The position numbers and the translations under genes are program-made. Below, piece after piece: positions 47,335-56,725 of a DNA stretch of 64,000 nt. The DNA is from Bacteroidota bacterium (GTDB lineage: Bacteria > Bacteroidota > Bacteroidia > Bacteroidales > VadinHA17): the NCBI GenBank assembly GCA_029547705.1, contig JAKPOU010000065.1:22912-86911 (forward strand). The letters run 5' to 3'. How positions within the stretch are numbered: the first letter of the stretch is position 1; each line of letters starts with the position of its first letter. A model generated the notes under the pieces. That model searched no databases. It had not been told where the DNA came from and saw nothing but the letters and a program-made list of their open reading frames with translations.

Positions 47335-50169
47335 TTATTTTCCGGGTCTGAATCTTTTTTTATCAATATCCCTGACACATCTGAAACCAAGGGTTTCACT
47401 GCGTTCGAACCCGGGCGAGACACGAAGCAGGATCTGAGTCCTGTCAAGGGGCTGGGGTCCGCCGGATGCATACCGGTTTCCTGATCCGGGATTGTGGAAA
47501 CTGCCTCCCCGTATTATGATGAAATAGTTTGAACCGTTAAAGTACATGTCGTTTGTCATCTGCCACACATTGCCAACCATGTCCATAACCCCATAGGGGC
47601 TTTGTCCTTTGGGAAAGGCATCAACAGGAGTGGGCCTTTCAAAGGCATTATTGCAGTAAGTGGCATGAAACTCATTCCCCCACGGCCATTTCCGTTTATC
47701 GGTTCCCTGGGCAGCCAGCTGCCACTCAGCTTCCGAAGGAAGCCGTTTTCCGGCCCATTGCGCGTATGCCTGCGCATCCTCATAACTGATATATACAACA
47801 GGGTACTTATCCTGTCCCTGTTTATAAATTCCTGATGACCAGTGCCTCAGATAGCGTGTGGTATCAGCAGGCCGGTAGCCTGTCCTTGATATGAATTCAT
47901 AGTACTGGGCGTTTGTCACAGGGTATTTGTCTATCAGGAACGTGTCGACGGTCACGGTCCGGCTGCCGGTTCCGGACCAGTGAATAAAAGCACCCGACAG
48001 CTTTACGTCAAAGGTAAAGGTGCTTTCAGGGACAAGAAGCATGTCGGAGGGCACGGAAACAGCTCCTGCGGATTTGTTTATCCGGCTGACGGGCCAGGGC
48101 CTGCCGCCGCTGACATTGATAACATTTTCGTCCTTCAGGATATTGTTTTCAGTCAGCTGAACAACTATTTTTCCTTCAAACCATCCCCCGAAAAGACTCT
48201 TCAGGCTTATTGTCGTATCCCCGGTAAGCTTCAGATCCCTCTTTTCCGTATTATATGACGGATTCCCCTTCCAGACCGTGACCAGTCCCCGTCCGGGTGA
48301 ATTTATACTTAAGGAATCACCTCCTTTCAGCCCGGATTTCAGAATATCCGGAAATTCTGCAATGCAATCAACGGAACCCTCCCTTCTGGTTCCGGCCCAT
48401 GCGGAGGGCCATGCATCAGTTCTGGCGACGGCATATAACCTGCCGTTCATTTCCCCGGGCTCCAGGTTTTCATGGTGCCAGAGTGAAACATAATGATATC
48501 CTTTCTTCCCGGATACCCCGAACAGCCTGCCGGAATAGCCTTCCGGCCGCAAATTAAGGACGGTATACAAGGTTTTGTCTCCCGAATGCCACCTGTTTAC
48601 AAAAATATTGTCAGCAGCGGTTTCAATAAGGGGGGTCCAGTTCCTGTCAGTAAAGGCATCATTGTTCTGTCGCAGAAGAAAGGTTGTCCCTGCCAGGAAT
48701 TCCTTGTCGGCTGTAAAATCCTCATTCCGTCCCCCGGGCCGGAACATATTGAGTTCCGTGCCATAACCATTGAAAAAGGATACTGCTATTTCACGGTGAA
48801 GAACATCCTCTCCCACATCACATACTCTGAAAATTGCATATTCCGGCTTTATAAACTTGCTGAGATTAAGTTCCGGACTTAAAAAAATGGAATTATGAAC
48901 CCTTCCTGAAATAATTTTCTGCATTTCCCTCACGCCTGCCATACCGGACGGATATATAACCACACCGCTGCGTATGCTGTCTGCAGCTGCCTGCAGTCCC
49001 TCAAAACCGCTTCCTGCTCCTGTTTCCAGCATGACCCCGTCAGCATCCAGATCCCTGACAAGCTCAGTCATTCCCCTGCGGGGATTCTCTTTTTCCGTTC
49101 TTTTTTCCAGGGGGTTACAGGCAACAAAGAACCTGGTACCATAGGAACGGCCAAGGTTTACAAAACTACGAAGCTGTGATATTCCACCGGGAAGATTCCT
49201 GTACATGTCCTGCTGGCTCCTCCTGTCAAGTACCTGTACGGGCCATGTTGCTGCCAAACCATAAACATCCAGCCTGCCGAATTCCCCGATCGATTTTTTT
49301 AACAGTTCCGGATAGGTGTATTTACCGGTCTGACTGTCATAAAATTCTCTGTCCCAGGCTGTCTGAAGAATGATTAGGTAACTGTTTCTGATCCAGCCAA
49401 GATCACTTCTTTCATAGAGTGAATCATCAAACCTGTCCAGGTCAAACAAATATTTATCCCTGAACATCGTCCGGATCCCCTCCTGCCATTCCCCGCTGTA
49501 CAGGCCGTTATATACCTTATAGTGAACAGCAGCACCCGGAGGAAGAATTGTTTCATACCTCCCTGCCAGTGCATTCTCTGTTCCCGTCCTTCTTGCCAGA
49601 GCACAAACAGAGAGATTTCCGGCTGAAAACGAAGAATAGCCCAGTTCCCATGCATTTTCCGGAAGTATCACACCAACAGGCCTGCGCCCGGGTCTGAACA
49701 GATATGCCCTGGCCGGAACGGGAGGCCCGAAACCCGTGATATACACTTCAGACCTGTCCTCCCCGTAGGGAACCACATTGGATATTCTCAGGGTGTCATT
49801 TCCCGTATTGCTGAGACTGAGATCGCAGATCCAGTCCGGATCAGAGAAGCCCGGGATTTTAAAGGTGATTTTCAGCTTGTTTCTAAGTATCTGCGAGAAT
49901 ACGGAATCAGTCTTAACAGCAGGCTGATCTGCGGAACTATAATATTTCCCGTTGCAGTGAAAACTGTATAAAGGCCTGGGAATATCAGGATTAAGAACAG
50001 TGCTGTCAGATAAATAGACCCTTCCGGTTATCAGGCCTCTCGTTGCCTCGACGCCTATCTGTCGTATCTCCTGGGAATATAGGGAGAAAGGAAAAAACAG
50101 AAGGAGGAATAAAATTATATTATGGTTTCCGGTTGATAATGTCAAATATTGAGAATGATGTTTCAGCAT
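47335..50169 (-). CDS. Secreted glycoside-hydrolase-like protein with C-terminal SUMF1/FGE-like domain
   Basis: A 944-residue protein with a signal peptide (about 1-32, ending SLYSQ). Residues 40-650 are a beta-sandwich followed by a barrel-like part, with SDLGWIRNSYLIILQTAWDREFY, YGLAATWPVQVLDRRSQQDMY and LDADGVMLETGAG; they resemble alpha-galactosidase-like enzymes only weakly. The last 245 residues are a SUMF1/FGE-type domain (FLIDKYPVTNAQYYEFI, RLPSEAEWQLAAQG, YGVMDMVGNVWQMT, IRGGSF, GFRCV). The two active-site Cys of true formylglycine-generating enzymes are not visible. The start at 50169 fits the signal peptide. It faces galK with 12 bases between. Confidence 0.65.
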   Translation of the reverse strand: MLKHHSQYLTLSTGNHNIILFLLLFFPFSLYSQEIRQIGVEATRGLITGRVYLSDSTVLNPDIPRPLYSFHCNGKYYSSADQPAVKTDSVFSQILRNKLKITFKIPGFSDPDWICDLSLSNTGNDTLRISNVVPYGEDRSEVYITGFGPPVPARAYLFRPGRRPVGVILPENAWELGYSSFSAGNLSVCALARRTGTENALAGRYETILPPGAAVHYKVYNGLYSGEWQEGIRTMFRDKYLFDLDRFDDSLYERSDLGWIRNSYLIILQTAWDREFYDSQTGKYTYPELLKKSIGEFGRLDVYGLAATWPVQVLDRRSQQDMYRNLPGGISQLRSFVNLGRSYGTRFFVACNPLEKRTEKENPRRGMTELVRDLDADGVMLETGAGSGFEGLQAAADSIRSGVVIYPSGMAGVREMQKIISGRVHNSIFLSPELNLSKFIKPEYAIFRVCDVGEDVLHREIAVSFFNGYGTELNMFRPGGRNEDFTADKEFLAGTTFLLRQNNDAFTDRNWTPLIETAADNIFVNRWHSGDKTLYTVLNLRPEGYSGRLFGVSGKKGYHYVSLWHHENLEPGEMNGRLYAVARTDAWPSAWAGTRREGSVDCIAEFPDILKSGLKGGDSLSINSPGRGLVTVWKGNPSYNTEKRDLKLTGDTTISLKSLFGGWFEGKIVVQLTENNILKDENVINVSGGRPWPVSRINKSAGAVSVPSDMLLVPESTFTFDVKLSGAFIHWSGTGSRTVTVDTFLIDKYPVTNAQYYEFISRTGYRPADTTRYLRHWSSGIYKQGQDKYPVVYISYEDAQAYAQWAGKRLPSEAEWQLAAQGTDKRKWPWGNEFHATYCNNAFERPTPVDAFPKGQSPYGVMDMVGNVWQMTNDMYFNGSNYFIIIRGGSFHNPGSGNRYASGGPQPLDRTQILLRVSPGFERSETLGFRCVRDIDKKRFRPGK

Positions 50170-50317
50170 CTTGATTTCGGGTTTCCGTTTTGTTAAACAG
50201 CTAATTTTCAAATATAAAATTTAAACATTAAAATATCCGGATTATATGCTTTCCTGTATGAAAAATATTTCTTTCTCCCTGTTTACTGAGCCAAAAAGCT
50301 TAATAATAAGCTTTTAA

Positions 50318-50349
50318 TTTGCTTTTTTGAATTAATTGTTGTATATTGG
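50318..50349 (+). promoter_or_regulatory. Candidate promoter of the small lipoprotein gene
   Basis: TTTG at 50318-50321 and TATATTGG at 50342-50349 (one mismatch to TAnnTTTG) are 20 bases apart, upstream of the ATG at 50377. Confidence 0.55.
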
Positions 50350-50376
50350 ACGGTCTTTTCTGATTCAGATAAAAGG

Positions 50377-50595
50377 ATGTCCGGAATAGTCAGAATATTA
50401 AAATATTTAGTATTATTCGGTTCAATTGTCTTAATGACAGGATGTGCTTCATCAAAGCAGAATCCCTATCATAAAAAAAGAACTGAACCCGTAAAAAAGG
50501 TCAACCCCCAGCAACTTGGCAAAAACAGGTATTACTATTCGCCCAACTATCAGAAGAAGCTGATAAGGGGTTATAAGAAGAAAAAGAAGTATTAG
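50377..50595 (+). CDS. Small basic lipoprotein
   Basis: A 72-residue protein with a lipobox (LMTGC, Cys 23), leaving a mature peptide of about 50 residues that is strongly basic (HKKRTEPVKKVNP, KKLIRGYKKKKKY). Its size and charge suggest a membrane-anchored peptide that binds acidic polymer or nucleic acid; I do not recognise a family. A promoter with good spacing precedes it. It faces the MBL hydrolase gene with 2 bases between stops. Confidence 0.65.
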   Translation: MSGIVRILKYLVLFGSIVLMTGCASSKQNPYHKKRTEPVKKVNPQQLGKNRYYYSPNYQKKLIRGYKKKKKY

Positions 50596-50597
50596 AT

Positions 50598-51365
50598 TCA
50601 TTCATCGCATACGAATTTCAGTCCGTCATAAGCCAGGAAAATACCCGGGGGCAATTCCCTGCTTACTTCACTGTGAAGTCCCATCTGGTGACTTATATGC
50701 GTTAAAAAAGCCTTTCTTGGAGATATCTCCCTTATAAAATCAATTGCTTCCCTGAGGGTGAAATGTGAAATATGCTTCTCCTTGCGTAATGCATTAATGA
50801 CCAGATATTTTACCCCGATCAGTTTTTCCTTGCTTTCCTGGGGGATATAGTTGGCATCGGTGATATAGGCGAAATCACCGGTACGGAATCCGTAGATTTC
50901 CAGATGATGATGTCTTACCCTTACCGGCAGTATTTCCACTTCCTTTATTCTGAAACTATGATCACTTATGGCATTCAGCCTCATTCTGGGTATTCCGGGA
51001 TAGCGGTATTCAGCAAAAACGTATGAAAACTCACTTTTCACTGCTTCCAGTACCCGTTCTTCCCCATAAATATCTATGGCATCCTGACTTTTATAATTGA
51101 ATGCCCTAACATCATCCATTCCCGCAATATGATCCTTATGCTCATGTGTAAGGATTATGGCATCCAGTTTCCTGACGTTTTCCCTGAGCATCTGCTGCCG
51201 GAAATCAGGCCCGGCATCGAACAGCAGGTTCAGTCCGTTTTTTTCAAGGAGCAGGGAAGTCCGTAGCCTCTTATCATGCGGATCATCAGACAAACATGTG
51301 TTACAATCACAGGCAATCACAGGTACTCCCTGTGATGTGCCCGTTCCCAGGAAAGTGATCTTCAC
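50598..51365 (-). CDS. Metallo-beta-lactamase fold hydrolase (PhnP-like)
   Basis: A 255-residue MBL-fold enzyme. The start MKITFLGTGTSQGVPVIACDC, the motif LTHEHKDHIAGMDD with the metal ligands, and YITDANYIP, FLTHISHQMG near the end fit the PhnP-like/cyclic phosphodiesterase group. Such enzymes open cyclic phosphates or hydrolyse phosphodiesters, but no phn genes are nearby, so the substrate is unknown. The N-terminal Cys pair is as in PhnP-like zinc-site proteins. It stands alone. Confidence 0.85.
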   Translation of the reverse strand: MKITFLGTGTSQGVPVIACDCNTCLSDDPHDKRLRTSLLLEKNGLNLLFDAGPDFRQQMLRENVRKLDAIILTHEHKDHIAGMDDVRAFNYKSQDAIDIYGEERVLEAVKSEFSYVFAEYRYPGIPRMRLNAISDHSFRIKEVEILPVRVRHHHLEIYGFRTGDFAYITDANYIPQESKEKLIGVKYLVINALRKEKHISHFTLREAIDFIREISPRKAFLTHISHQMGLHSEVSRELPPGIFLAYDGLKFVCDE

Positions 51366-51470
51366 AACAGATTAATTTACCGGCAAACCTATATTAAAAA
51401 TCAATAACAACAAACTGACAGAACCTGTTTTTTACCACATAATCCGGTTTTGCGACTCCACGGATTTTGT

Positions 51471-51478
51471 TATATTTG
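51471..51478 (+). promoter_or_regulatory. -7 promoter element of the rsmI-like gene
   Basis: TATATTTG matches TAnnTTTG and ends 15 bases before the GTG at 51494, which supports that start. Confidence 0.6.
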
Positions 51479-51493
51479 ATAAACTTATCACTT

Positions 51494-52192
51494 GTGAAAG
51501 GCAAACTATATCTTATTCCGGTCACACTCGGAGGAAATGATGTCAGGGCAGTTATTCCCGACAAGGTGATTGAAACGACAAAAGGTCTCAGATACTTTGT
51601 TGTTGAGGATATCCGCAGTGCCAGAAGGTATCTTAAACTGGTCTGTAAGGGCTTTCCACTGGATGAAACCCGTTTCCTTGAACTTAATGAACATACTCCT
51701 GATGAAGACATGGCGAATTATCTCGACCCGGCTTTGAACGGTTCGGATATGGGTCTGCTGAGTGAGGCCGGCATGCCCGCCATTGCAGATCCGGGTTCAA
51801 AGCTCATTGCACTTGCCCACAGGAAAACGATCAGTGTTGTACCTCTCTCCGGACCGTCCTCTATTCTTCTTGCCCTGGTATCGTCAGGACTGAATGGCCA
51901 GGAATTCGTGTTTCACGGATATCTTCCGGTAAAACCCGCTGACAGGGCGGCAAAATTAAAGGAACTTGAAAGGAATGCCGGCAGAGGATATTCCCAGATC
52001 TTCATGGAAGCACCCTACAGAAACAACAGGATGCTTGATACAATACTGAGTGTCTGCAGGAATGACACCCTGCTGTGCATAGCAGCTGACCTGACCCTTC
52101 CGACGGAATTCATCAGAACGATGAAGGTATCGGAATGGAAAAGAAGCAGACCCGATCTGAACAGGAGGCCTGCTGTTTATATTATGCAATAA
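51494..52192 (+). CDS. RsmI-like SAM-dependent methyltransferase (short form)
   Basis: A 232-residue tetrapyrrole-methylase-fold protein. LYLIPVTLGG, LLSEAGMPAIADPGSKLI, VVPLSGPSSILLALVSSGLNG and FVFHGYLPVK align with RsmI, which 2'-O-methylates C1402 of 16S rRNA. It lacks the last 50 or so residues of E. coli RsmI, as I recall for Bacteroidota, which often carry this short relative besides a full RsmI. The GTG at 51494 lies just after a promoter element. It faces the FKBP gene. Confidence 0.8.
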   Translation: MKGKLYLIPVTLGGNDVRAVIPDKVIETTKGLRYFVVEDIRSARRYLKLVCKGFPLDETRFLELNEHTPDEDMANYLDPALNGSDMGLLSEAGMPAIADPGSKLIALAHRKTISVVPLSGPSSILLALVSSGLNGQEFVFHGYLPVKPADRAAKLKELERNAGRGYSQIFMEAPYRNNRMLDTILSVCRNDTLLCIAADLTLPTEFIRTMKVSEWKRSRPDLNRRPAVYIMQ

Positions 52193-52210
52193 TCACAGTA
52201 TGCAATCTTC

Positions 52211-52699
52211 CTACCTTTTGCCTACGCCGGGAACTATGCTGTCCAGTGATACATCAAACAACAGGGGTGTATATGCCGGCATTAAATATCCCGAGTTGCC
52301 GTATGCCAGGCCGGATGGCAAAAGGAGCTTTGCCTTCCCTCCTTTTCTCATCAGCATTATACCTTCATCAAAACCCTGTATTACCCAGCCCATTCCTGCG
52401 GGAAAAACGTAAGCCGGCTTGCCTGCATTTGAATCAAACTTGTAACCATCCAGGAAATAGCCGGTATAATGTACATAAACCGTATCGCCTTTCGCGGGAC
52501 TCCCGCCATCTCCCACGGATACGTCCATATAATACAATCCGCTTTCCTTTAATGTGAATGTCAGATTGGGATTGTCATTAAGGTAATCCTGTATTTTCTG
52601 CTTTTCTTCCCGCTCATATTGTTCATGTTTCGAAGCCAGGCTGCAGGAATTAAGAACCATCAGGCCCGCTAACATGATAAACACCAGTATTTTTCTCAT
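52211..52699 (-). CDS. FKBP-type peptidyl-prolyl isomerase lipoprotein
   Basis: A 162-residue lipoprotein (lipobox LNSC, Cys 19) with an FKBP domain: GDTVYVHYTGYFLDGYKFDS, WVIQGFDEGIMLMRKGGKAKLLLPSGLAYGN and LLFDVSLDSI. It catalyses proline isomerisation during folding of envelope proteins. The start at 52699 fits the lipoprotein signal; an earlier Met exists 8 codons upstream. It follows the GldI-like gene by 113 bases and may be read in the same operon. Confidence 0.9.
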   Translation of the reverse strand: MRKILVFIMLAGLMVLNSCSLASKHEQYEREEKQKIQDYLNDNPNLTFTLKESGLYYMDVSVGDGGSPAKGDTVYVHYTGYFLDGYKFDSNAGKPAYVFPAGMGWVIQGFDEGIMLMRKGGKAKLLLPSGLAYGNSGYLMPAYTPLLFDVSLDSIVPGVGKR

Positions 52700-52812
52700 T
52701 TTCAATAAATTTATGTTAATCATGGTTATTATTATCTCAGATTTTTACTGTTTTCTCAATATTTTCCACGTATTTAGTTAATTCTCATCAACCTGATCCG
52801 GATTCTCTCCGG

Positions 52813-53334
52813 TCATTTATTCATTCTTTCAACCTTTATCTCATATACAATAACAGATCTGGCAGGAATTCGTTTACCATCCCCCTTCAGTCCGAAAGCC
52901 AGGTGAGGAGGCATGATCAGAATGGCCTCACCACCATTCTTAAGCATCTTCAAACCCTGGGCCAGTCCTGCCGGTATATCGGTCCTGCCAAGCACAATCT
53001 CCTCTATGCCGTCTTCATCTGATGAATAGCAAAGCCTCCCGTCAATAAGTGAACAATTATACTCCATTCTGATCCTGTCATTATCAGACAGGAAATCACC
53101 TTCACCCTCAGCCTTCAGCTGATACCACAGGCCGGAAGGACTTTCATTCATTTTCAGATCCCTTCTTTCAATATAACTTTCAATTCTTTCCCTGTCTTTC
53201 TGAATAAGATATCTGTTGAGCTCGGCCATTTCCTTTTTGCCCGGAAGGTTCCCACTGCCGGTTTTTTCCGGAGCCTGCCCGCAGGAAAACATGCCTGTGA
53301 GCAATATGGCAGGTATCAACACTCTGAATATCAT
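52813..53334 (-). CDS. GldI-like FKBP-type lipoprotein
   Basis: A 173-residue lipoprotein (lipobox MFSC, Cys 18) with a helical segment (AELNRYLIQKDRERIESYIERRDL) and an FKBP-like domain (IRMEYNCSLIDGRLCYSS, LKMLKNGGEAILIMPPHLAFG). The helical part before FKBP is as in GldI, a folding factor needed for gliding motility in Flavobacterium. Here no other gld gene is in the window, so the role may be general. Its ATG overlaps the nrnA stop by 4 bases, as in coupled translation. Confidence 0.8.
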   Translation of the reverse strand: MIFRVLIPAILLTGMFSCGQAPEKTGSGNLPGKKEMAELNRYLIQKDRERIESYIERRDLKMNESPSGLWYQLKAEGEGDFLSDNDRIRMEYNCSLIDGRLCYSSDEDGIEEIVLGRTDIPAGLAQGLKMLKNGGEAILIMPPHLAFGLKGDGKRIPARSVIVYEIKVERMNK

Positions 53335-54365
53335 CTGAGACTATTGTTGCCGTTAAACTCTTCGAAATTTTCCTCCAGTACTTTCCTGAAGTATCTGATT
53401 GAATTTTCGAGTGTTCCCCTGAATTCGCCGCCCGAAGCATTAAGATGTCCTCCGCCTGAAAAGAAGCGGGAGGCAAATTCATTTACGGGGAAATTTCCCT
53501 TTGATCTCAGTGATAATTTCACGAACCCGTCTTTTTCAACAAAAAAGACTGAAAAGATTATTCCCTTAATTGACAATGGCAGGTTCACAAAACCCTCCGT
53601 GTCGCCTTTCACATATCTGAATGAATTCAGATCATCCCTGGTAAGCCAGATATATGCAGTGTTGTATTCATGGAGGATCGCCATCCTTTCATTAAGGGCA
53701 AATCCCTGGAGCCTCAGCCGTGTTTCTGAAAAATTATTGAACAGCAGGTCCAGTATCCTGTTTTTTTCAATCCCGTTCTCCAGCAGGTCAGCCACAACCC
53801 TCAGGGTATTGCTTGTATAGCTGCCATGTTCGAAATTGCCGGTATCGGTTACTATTCCCACATACACTGCTTCCGAATAGGGCCTGGTGAAATAGGGCTT
53901 CCCGTTTATCTGAGTGACTATCTCATGAACAAGCTCGGTAGTTGAGGAAAACGCAGGGTCAGATATTTCAATATCGGCAAATCCCCTCGGATTAAGATGA
54001 TGATCAATAATAACCTTCACAGCCCCTGAGCGGACCACAATATCTTTCATCTCCCCGAGCCTGTCAGGCTGATTGAAATCAACCATAACGATCAGGTCAG
54101 CTTTTTCAATGATGTTCCTGCATTTATCCCTTTGTGAAATAAAAATCCTTATCTTCTCCGAGCCTTCCATCCATTTGAGAAATTCCTGAAGGTTATTCGG
54201 AGCAATCATTTCAGCCTTTATGCTGCGTGACTTAAGATAATGAAACAGCGCCAGTTGTGAACCAACAGCATCACCGTCAGGATTTATGTGACTTATAAGT
54301 ACAATGTTCCCGGAGTTCAAAAAATGTTCGGATATTCTTTTTGTATATTTGGATAAATCCGGCAT
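53331..54365 (-). CDS. nrnA: DHH family bifunctional oligoribonuclease/PAP phosphatase
   Basis: A 344-residue phosphoesterase that degrades very short RNA and pAp. It shows the DHH motifs SHINPDGDAVGSQLAL, VMVDFNQPDRLG, VIIDHHLNPRGFAD and the C-terminal DHHA1 motif GGGHLNASGG. It is cytoplasmic. It is the first gene of an operon with the GldI-like and FKBP lipoproteins and is divergent from ndk, an order I recall as common in Bacteroidota. Confidence 0.93.
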   Translation of the reverse strand: MPDLSKYTKRISEHFLNSGNIVLISHINPDGDAVGSQLALFHYLKSRSIKAEMIAPNNLQEFLKWMEGSEKIRIFISQRDKCRNIIEKADLIVMVDFNQPDRLGEMKDIVVRSGAVKVIIDHHLNPRGFADIEISDPAFSSTTELVHEIVTQINGKPYFTRPYSEAVYVGIVTDTGNFEHGSYTSNTLRVVADLLENGIEKNRILDLLFNNFSETRLRLQGFALNERMAILHEYNTAYIWLTRDDLNSFRYVKGDTEGFVNLPLSIKGIIFSVFFVEKDGFVKLSLRSKGNFPVNEFASRFFSGGGHLNASGGEFRGTLENSIRYFRKVLEENFEEFNGNNSLR

Positions 54366-54390
54366 ATTTGCTGCTCAATATTTAAGGGCG

Positions 54391-54398
54391 TAAAGATA
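54391..54398 (-). promoter_or_regulatory. Candidate -7 promoter element of nrnA
   Basis: Minus-strand TATCTTTA has one mismatch to TAnnTTTG, 25 bases before the nrnA ATG. Confidence 0.4.
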
Positions 54399-54450
54399 AG
54401 CATAATTCCTTTAGAGGAACAGCGGATGTTCAATTACAAAACAGACAGAT

Positions 54451-54870
54451 ATGGAAGCTGATTTCACCTTTGCGATTATAAAACCCAATGCTGTAAGAAC
54501 GGGCAAAACAGGTCCGATACTGGCTATGATAAACGAAGCCGGATTTGAGATTTCGGCATTGAAAATGACATCTCTGACAGTGCCCCAGGCTGAAGCCTTT
54601 TACAACTTCTGCCAGGAAGAGCCGGTTTTTGAAAGCCTTGTGGAATTTATGAGTTCCGGCCCGGTTGTGGCAATGATACTGAGAAGGGAAAATGCGGTTG
54701 AGGAGTTCAGCAGGCTTATAGGGGATCCCGATCCAGAATTTGCGGAACCCGGAACAATAAGGAAGCAGTATGCTGTAAACCTTCTAATGAATGCCATACA
54801 TGGTTCCGAAAGTGAAGAAGATGCCCGGAGGGAAAGTGAGTTTTTCTTTTCAGAAATAGAAAAATTCTGA
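54451..54870 (+). CDS. ndk: Nucleoside diphosphate kinase
   Basis: A 139-residue enzyme that transfers phosphate between nucleoside di- and triphosphates via a phospho-His. It shows FTFAIIKPNAVRTGKTGPI, the phosphate-binding region EEFSRLIGDPDPEFAEPGTIR and NAIHGSESEEDA with the active-site His. The sequence is somewhat divergent from the classic GATNP form, but all key residues are in place. It is divergent from nrnA. The next gene, a transglutaminase-like protein, follows 21 bases after. Confidence 0.93.
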   Translation: MEADFTFAIIKPNAVRTGKTGPILAMINEAGFEISALKMTSLTVPQAEAFYNFCQEEPVFESLVEFMSSGPVVAMILRRENAVEEFSRLIGDPDPEFAEPGTIRKQYAVNLLMNAIHGSESEEDARRESEFFFSEIEKF

Positions 54871-54891
54871 TCCCTGGTTTTTAACTTTCCA

Positions 54892-56640
54892 ATGAATTCT
54901 CAAATGACTATTGATTTTTCCGACAAGAAGACCCTTGAAAAATATTCATCGGCCTTCACCCTCTCCGATATGGAGATATTCATATTTCCCGAACTATTCT
55001 ACCCCCTGGTTATGGCAAACATCATGTCGCCCATAATATGGAAATGGAGGGAAGATCCATGGTTCGCTGATATCAGGGAAAAGAGCTTCAATTACAAGGT
55101 AAACCGAATAAAGCAATACATAATCGACAACTACGTATTCAACCTTGATCTGGCAACCTGGGGACTTACGACCAAGACAAGGGAAATTGAACGGTTCCGG
55201 GACTTTTTCGATGTTGAGGTTCTCAGGCGCTCAAATGCACTGTTCGGCTATGAAGGAGACAAATACTATTTCGATATAGATATCCGCAAGCATTTCGGAC
55301 TTGACAAATTCAATTCAGATGTCATTCCGTACTGGAAAACCGAAACCGTTGAAGCCATGACGGCTTTCAGGCACAAGGAGAATTTCACGACAGGAGCAGG
55401 AGAATGTGTATCATTATCGGCACTCTATGCCGCGGCAATGTTTATCGTTGCAGGTATTCCCCTGGAAAAAATATTCCTGATAGCCACACCCCTGCATTCA
55501 CAGAATTTCATCACGGAAAAAGAAGGAGTAATAACCAACAACCGCAGAATAGTAACAAAAAACATGTGGTTCAACGGAACTTCCCTTTCAGAAAAGGCAA
55601 GACGGGCTCTGGAAAATGAAAGAGTTACAATGGTCAGCCATATTTCCGGCTATATGCATACAATATACAGGGATGCAACAATAAACAGGAAGTGTTATAA
55701 GTGGTTTTCCGGAAAGCTGAGAGATTTTCTGAGCACTGAGCTTACTGACCGTGTATTCATAAACTTTCTCAGATTCAAATCAAAATATAAATCTCTCTTT
55801 CAGGTTGAATGTACTTGCTCCGGAATCAGTTATTATATCTCGCTGGAAAAAATGCTGGAATATGAGCACACCAGCAAGTTCAGTGCCTCGCCTGATACAA
55901 GGGAAAAGCTTATCGGGGAAATTGAAGGGGATGAATTTCATCTGAGCCCGCTCCCGGGCAAAATTATTCTTAACAGGGCCGAAGAGATACTGGGTACGCA
56001 TAAGAATTCAGACCTGAAAGAGCTTGAAATTCTTTTCACCGGGCTGAACGGAGAAATAAAGAAGGATATGATAAGGGAAATGTTTGAAGATCTGGCAAAA
56101 TTCATCACAACCCGCCCTAATCTGCCTGAGGAGGATAAGAATTACATAGATTCGGTTGTGCCGGAAATTTCGGTTAACGACAGCCGTGAGCAGATAATTG
56201 AAAAGATACACGGGCATGCGGACAGGTCCGAGATGGCATTGCTCACACTGTATGCATACAGGCAGATGGATAAGGCTGACTGGCTTCCTTTCGTGAAAGC
56301 GGCCATTGAACGTAATCCCACCTGCTTCGGGGATCTGAACGGGAAAAGTATAAGGGAGGTTTATGAGATACTCACCGCTATGCCTGACGAATCTGTTTAT
56401 GACGGAAAGAGGCTGGCTCTTCCCGATGAGATATGGAATTTCAAAAGGGGTGACGGACTGGAAAAGGCATTTCTGCTGGCTGTTTTCATAACAGGCACGG
56501 ATCCTGCAGCAGAGATAAACATCGTGAGCGCTGATGAAACTGTCAGACTCAGCTGTTCCGGCAATGCTTATCTATTCAGAACTAAAAAGAATTTCCGTAA
56601 ACATATCCGAATCAGCGGAAGTAACTACGAAATCAGTTAA
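54892..56640 (+). CDS. Transglutaminase-like cysteine-hydrolase fold protein, function unknown
   Basis: A 582-residue protein without signal peptide or membrane helix. Residues 165-230 look like a transglutaminase core: GAGECVSLSALYAAAMFIVAGIP (Cys 172) and IATPLHSQNFI (His 202), with an Asn-rich stretch near 216-224 where the third residue would sit. The rest is mostly helical. I do not recognise a named family. It lies 21 bases after ndk and is probably cotranscribed. It could be a cytoplasmic protease or amidase; two more transglutaminase-fold genes lie just downstream on the other strand. Confidence 0.6.
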   Translation: MNSQMTIDFSDKKTLEKYSSAFTLSDMEIFIFPELFYPLVMANIMSPIIWKWREDPWFADIREKSFNYKVNRIKQYIIDNYVFNLDLATWGLTTKTREIERFRDFFDVEVLRRSNALFGYEGDKYYFDIDIRKHFGLDKFNSDVIPYWKTETVEAMTAFRHKENFTTGAGECVSLSALYAAAMFIVAGIPLEKIFLIATPLHSQNFITEKEGVITNNRRIVTKNMWFNGTSLSEKARRALENERVTMVSHISGYMHTIYRDATINRKCYKWFSGKLRDFLSTELTDRVFINFLRFKSKYKSLFQVECTCSGISYYISLEKMLEYEHTSKFSASPDTREKLIGEIEGDEFHLSPLPGKIILNRAEEILGTHKNSDLKELEILFTGLNGEIKKDMIREMFEDLAKFITTRPNLPEEDKNYIDSVVPEISVNDSREQIIEKIHGHADRSEMALLTLYAYRQMDKADWLPFVKAAIERNPTCFGDLNGKSIREVYEILTAMPDESVYDGKRLALPDEIWNFKRGDGLEKAFLLAVFITGTDPAAEINIVSADETVRLSCSGNAYLFRTKKNFRKHIRISGSNYEIS

Positions 56641-56725
56641 TCCGCGGAAAAATATCATCCACCGATCAAGATTCTGTGCTGAAACCTGATTTGCCGGCCG
56701 GACCAGGAAACTGCTGAAAAATTTT

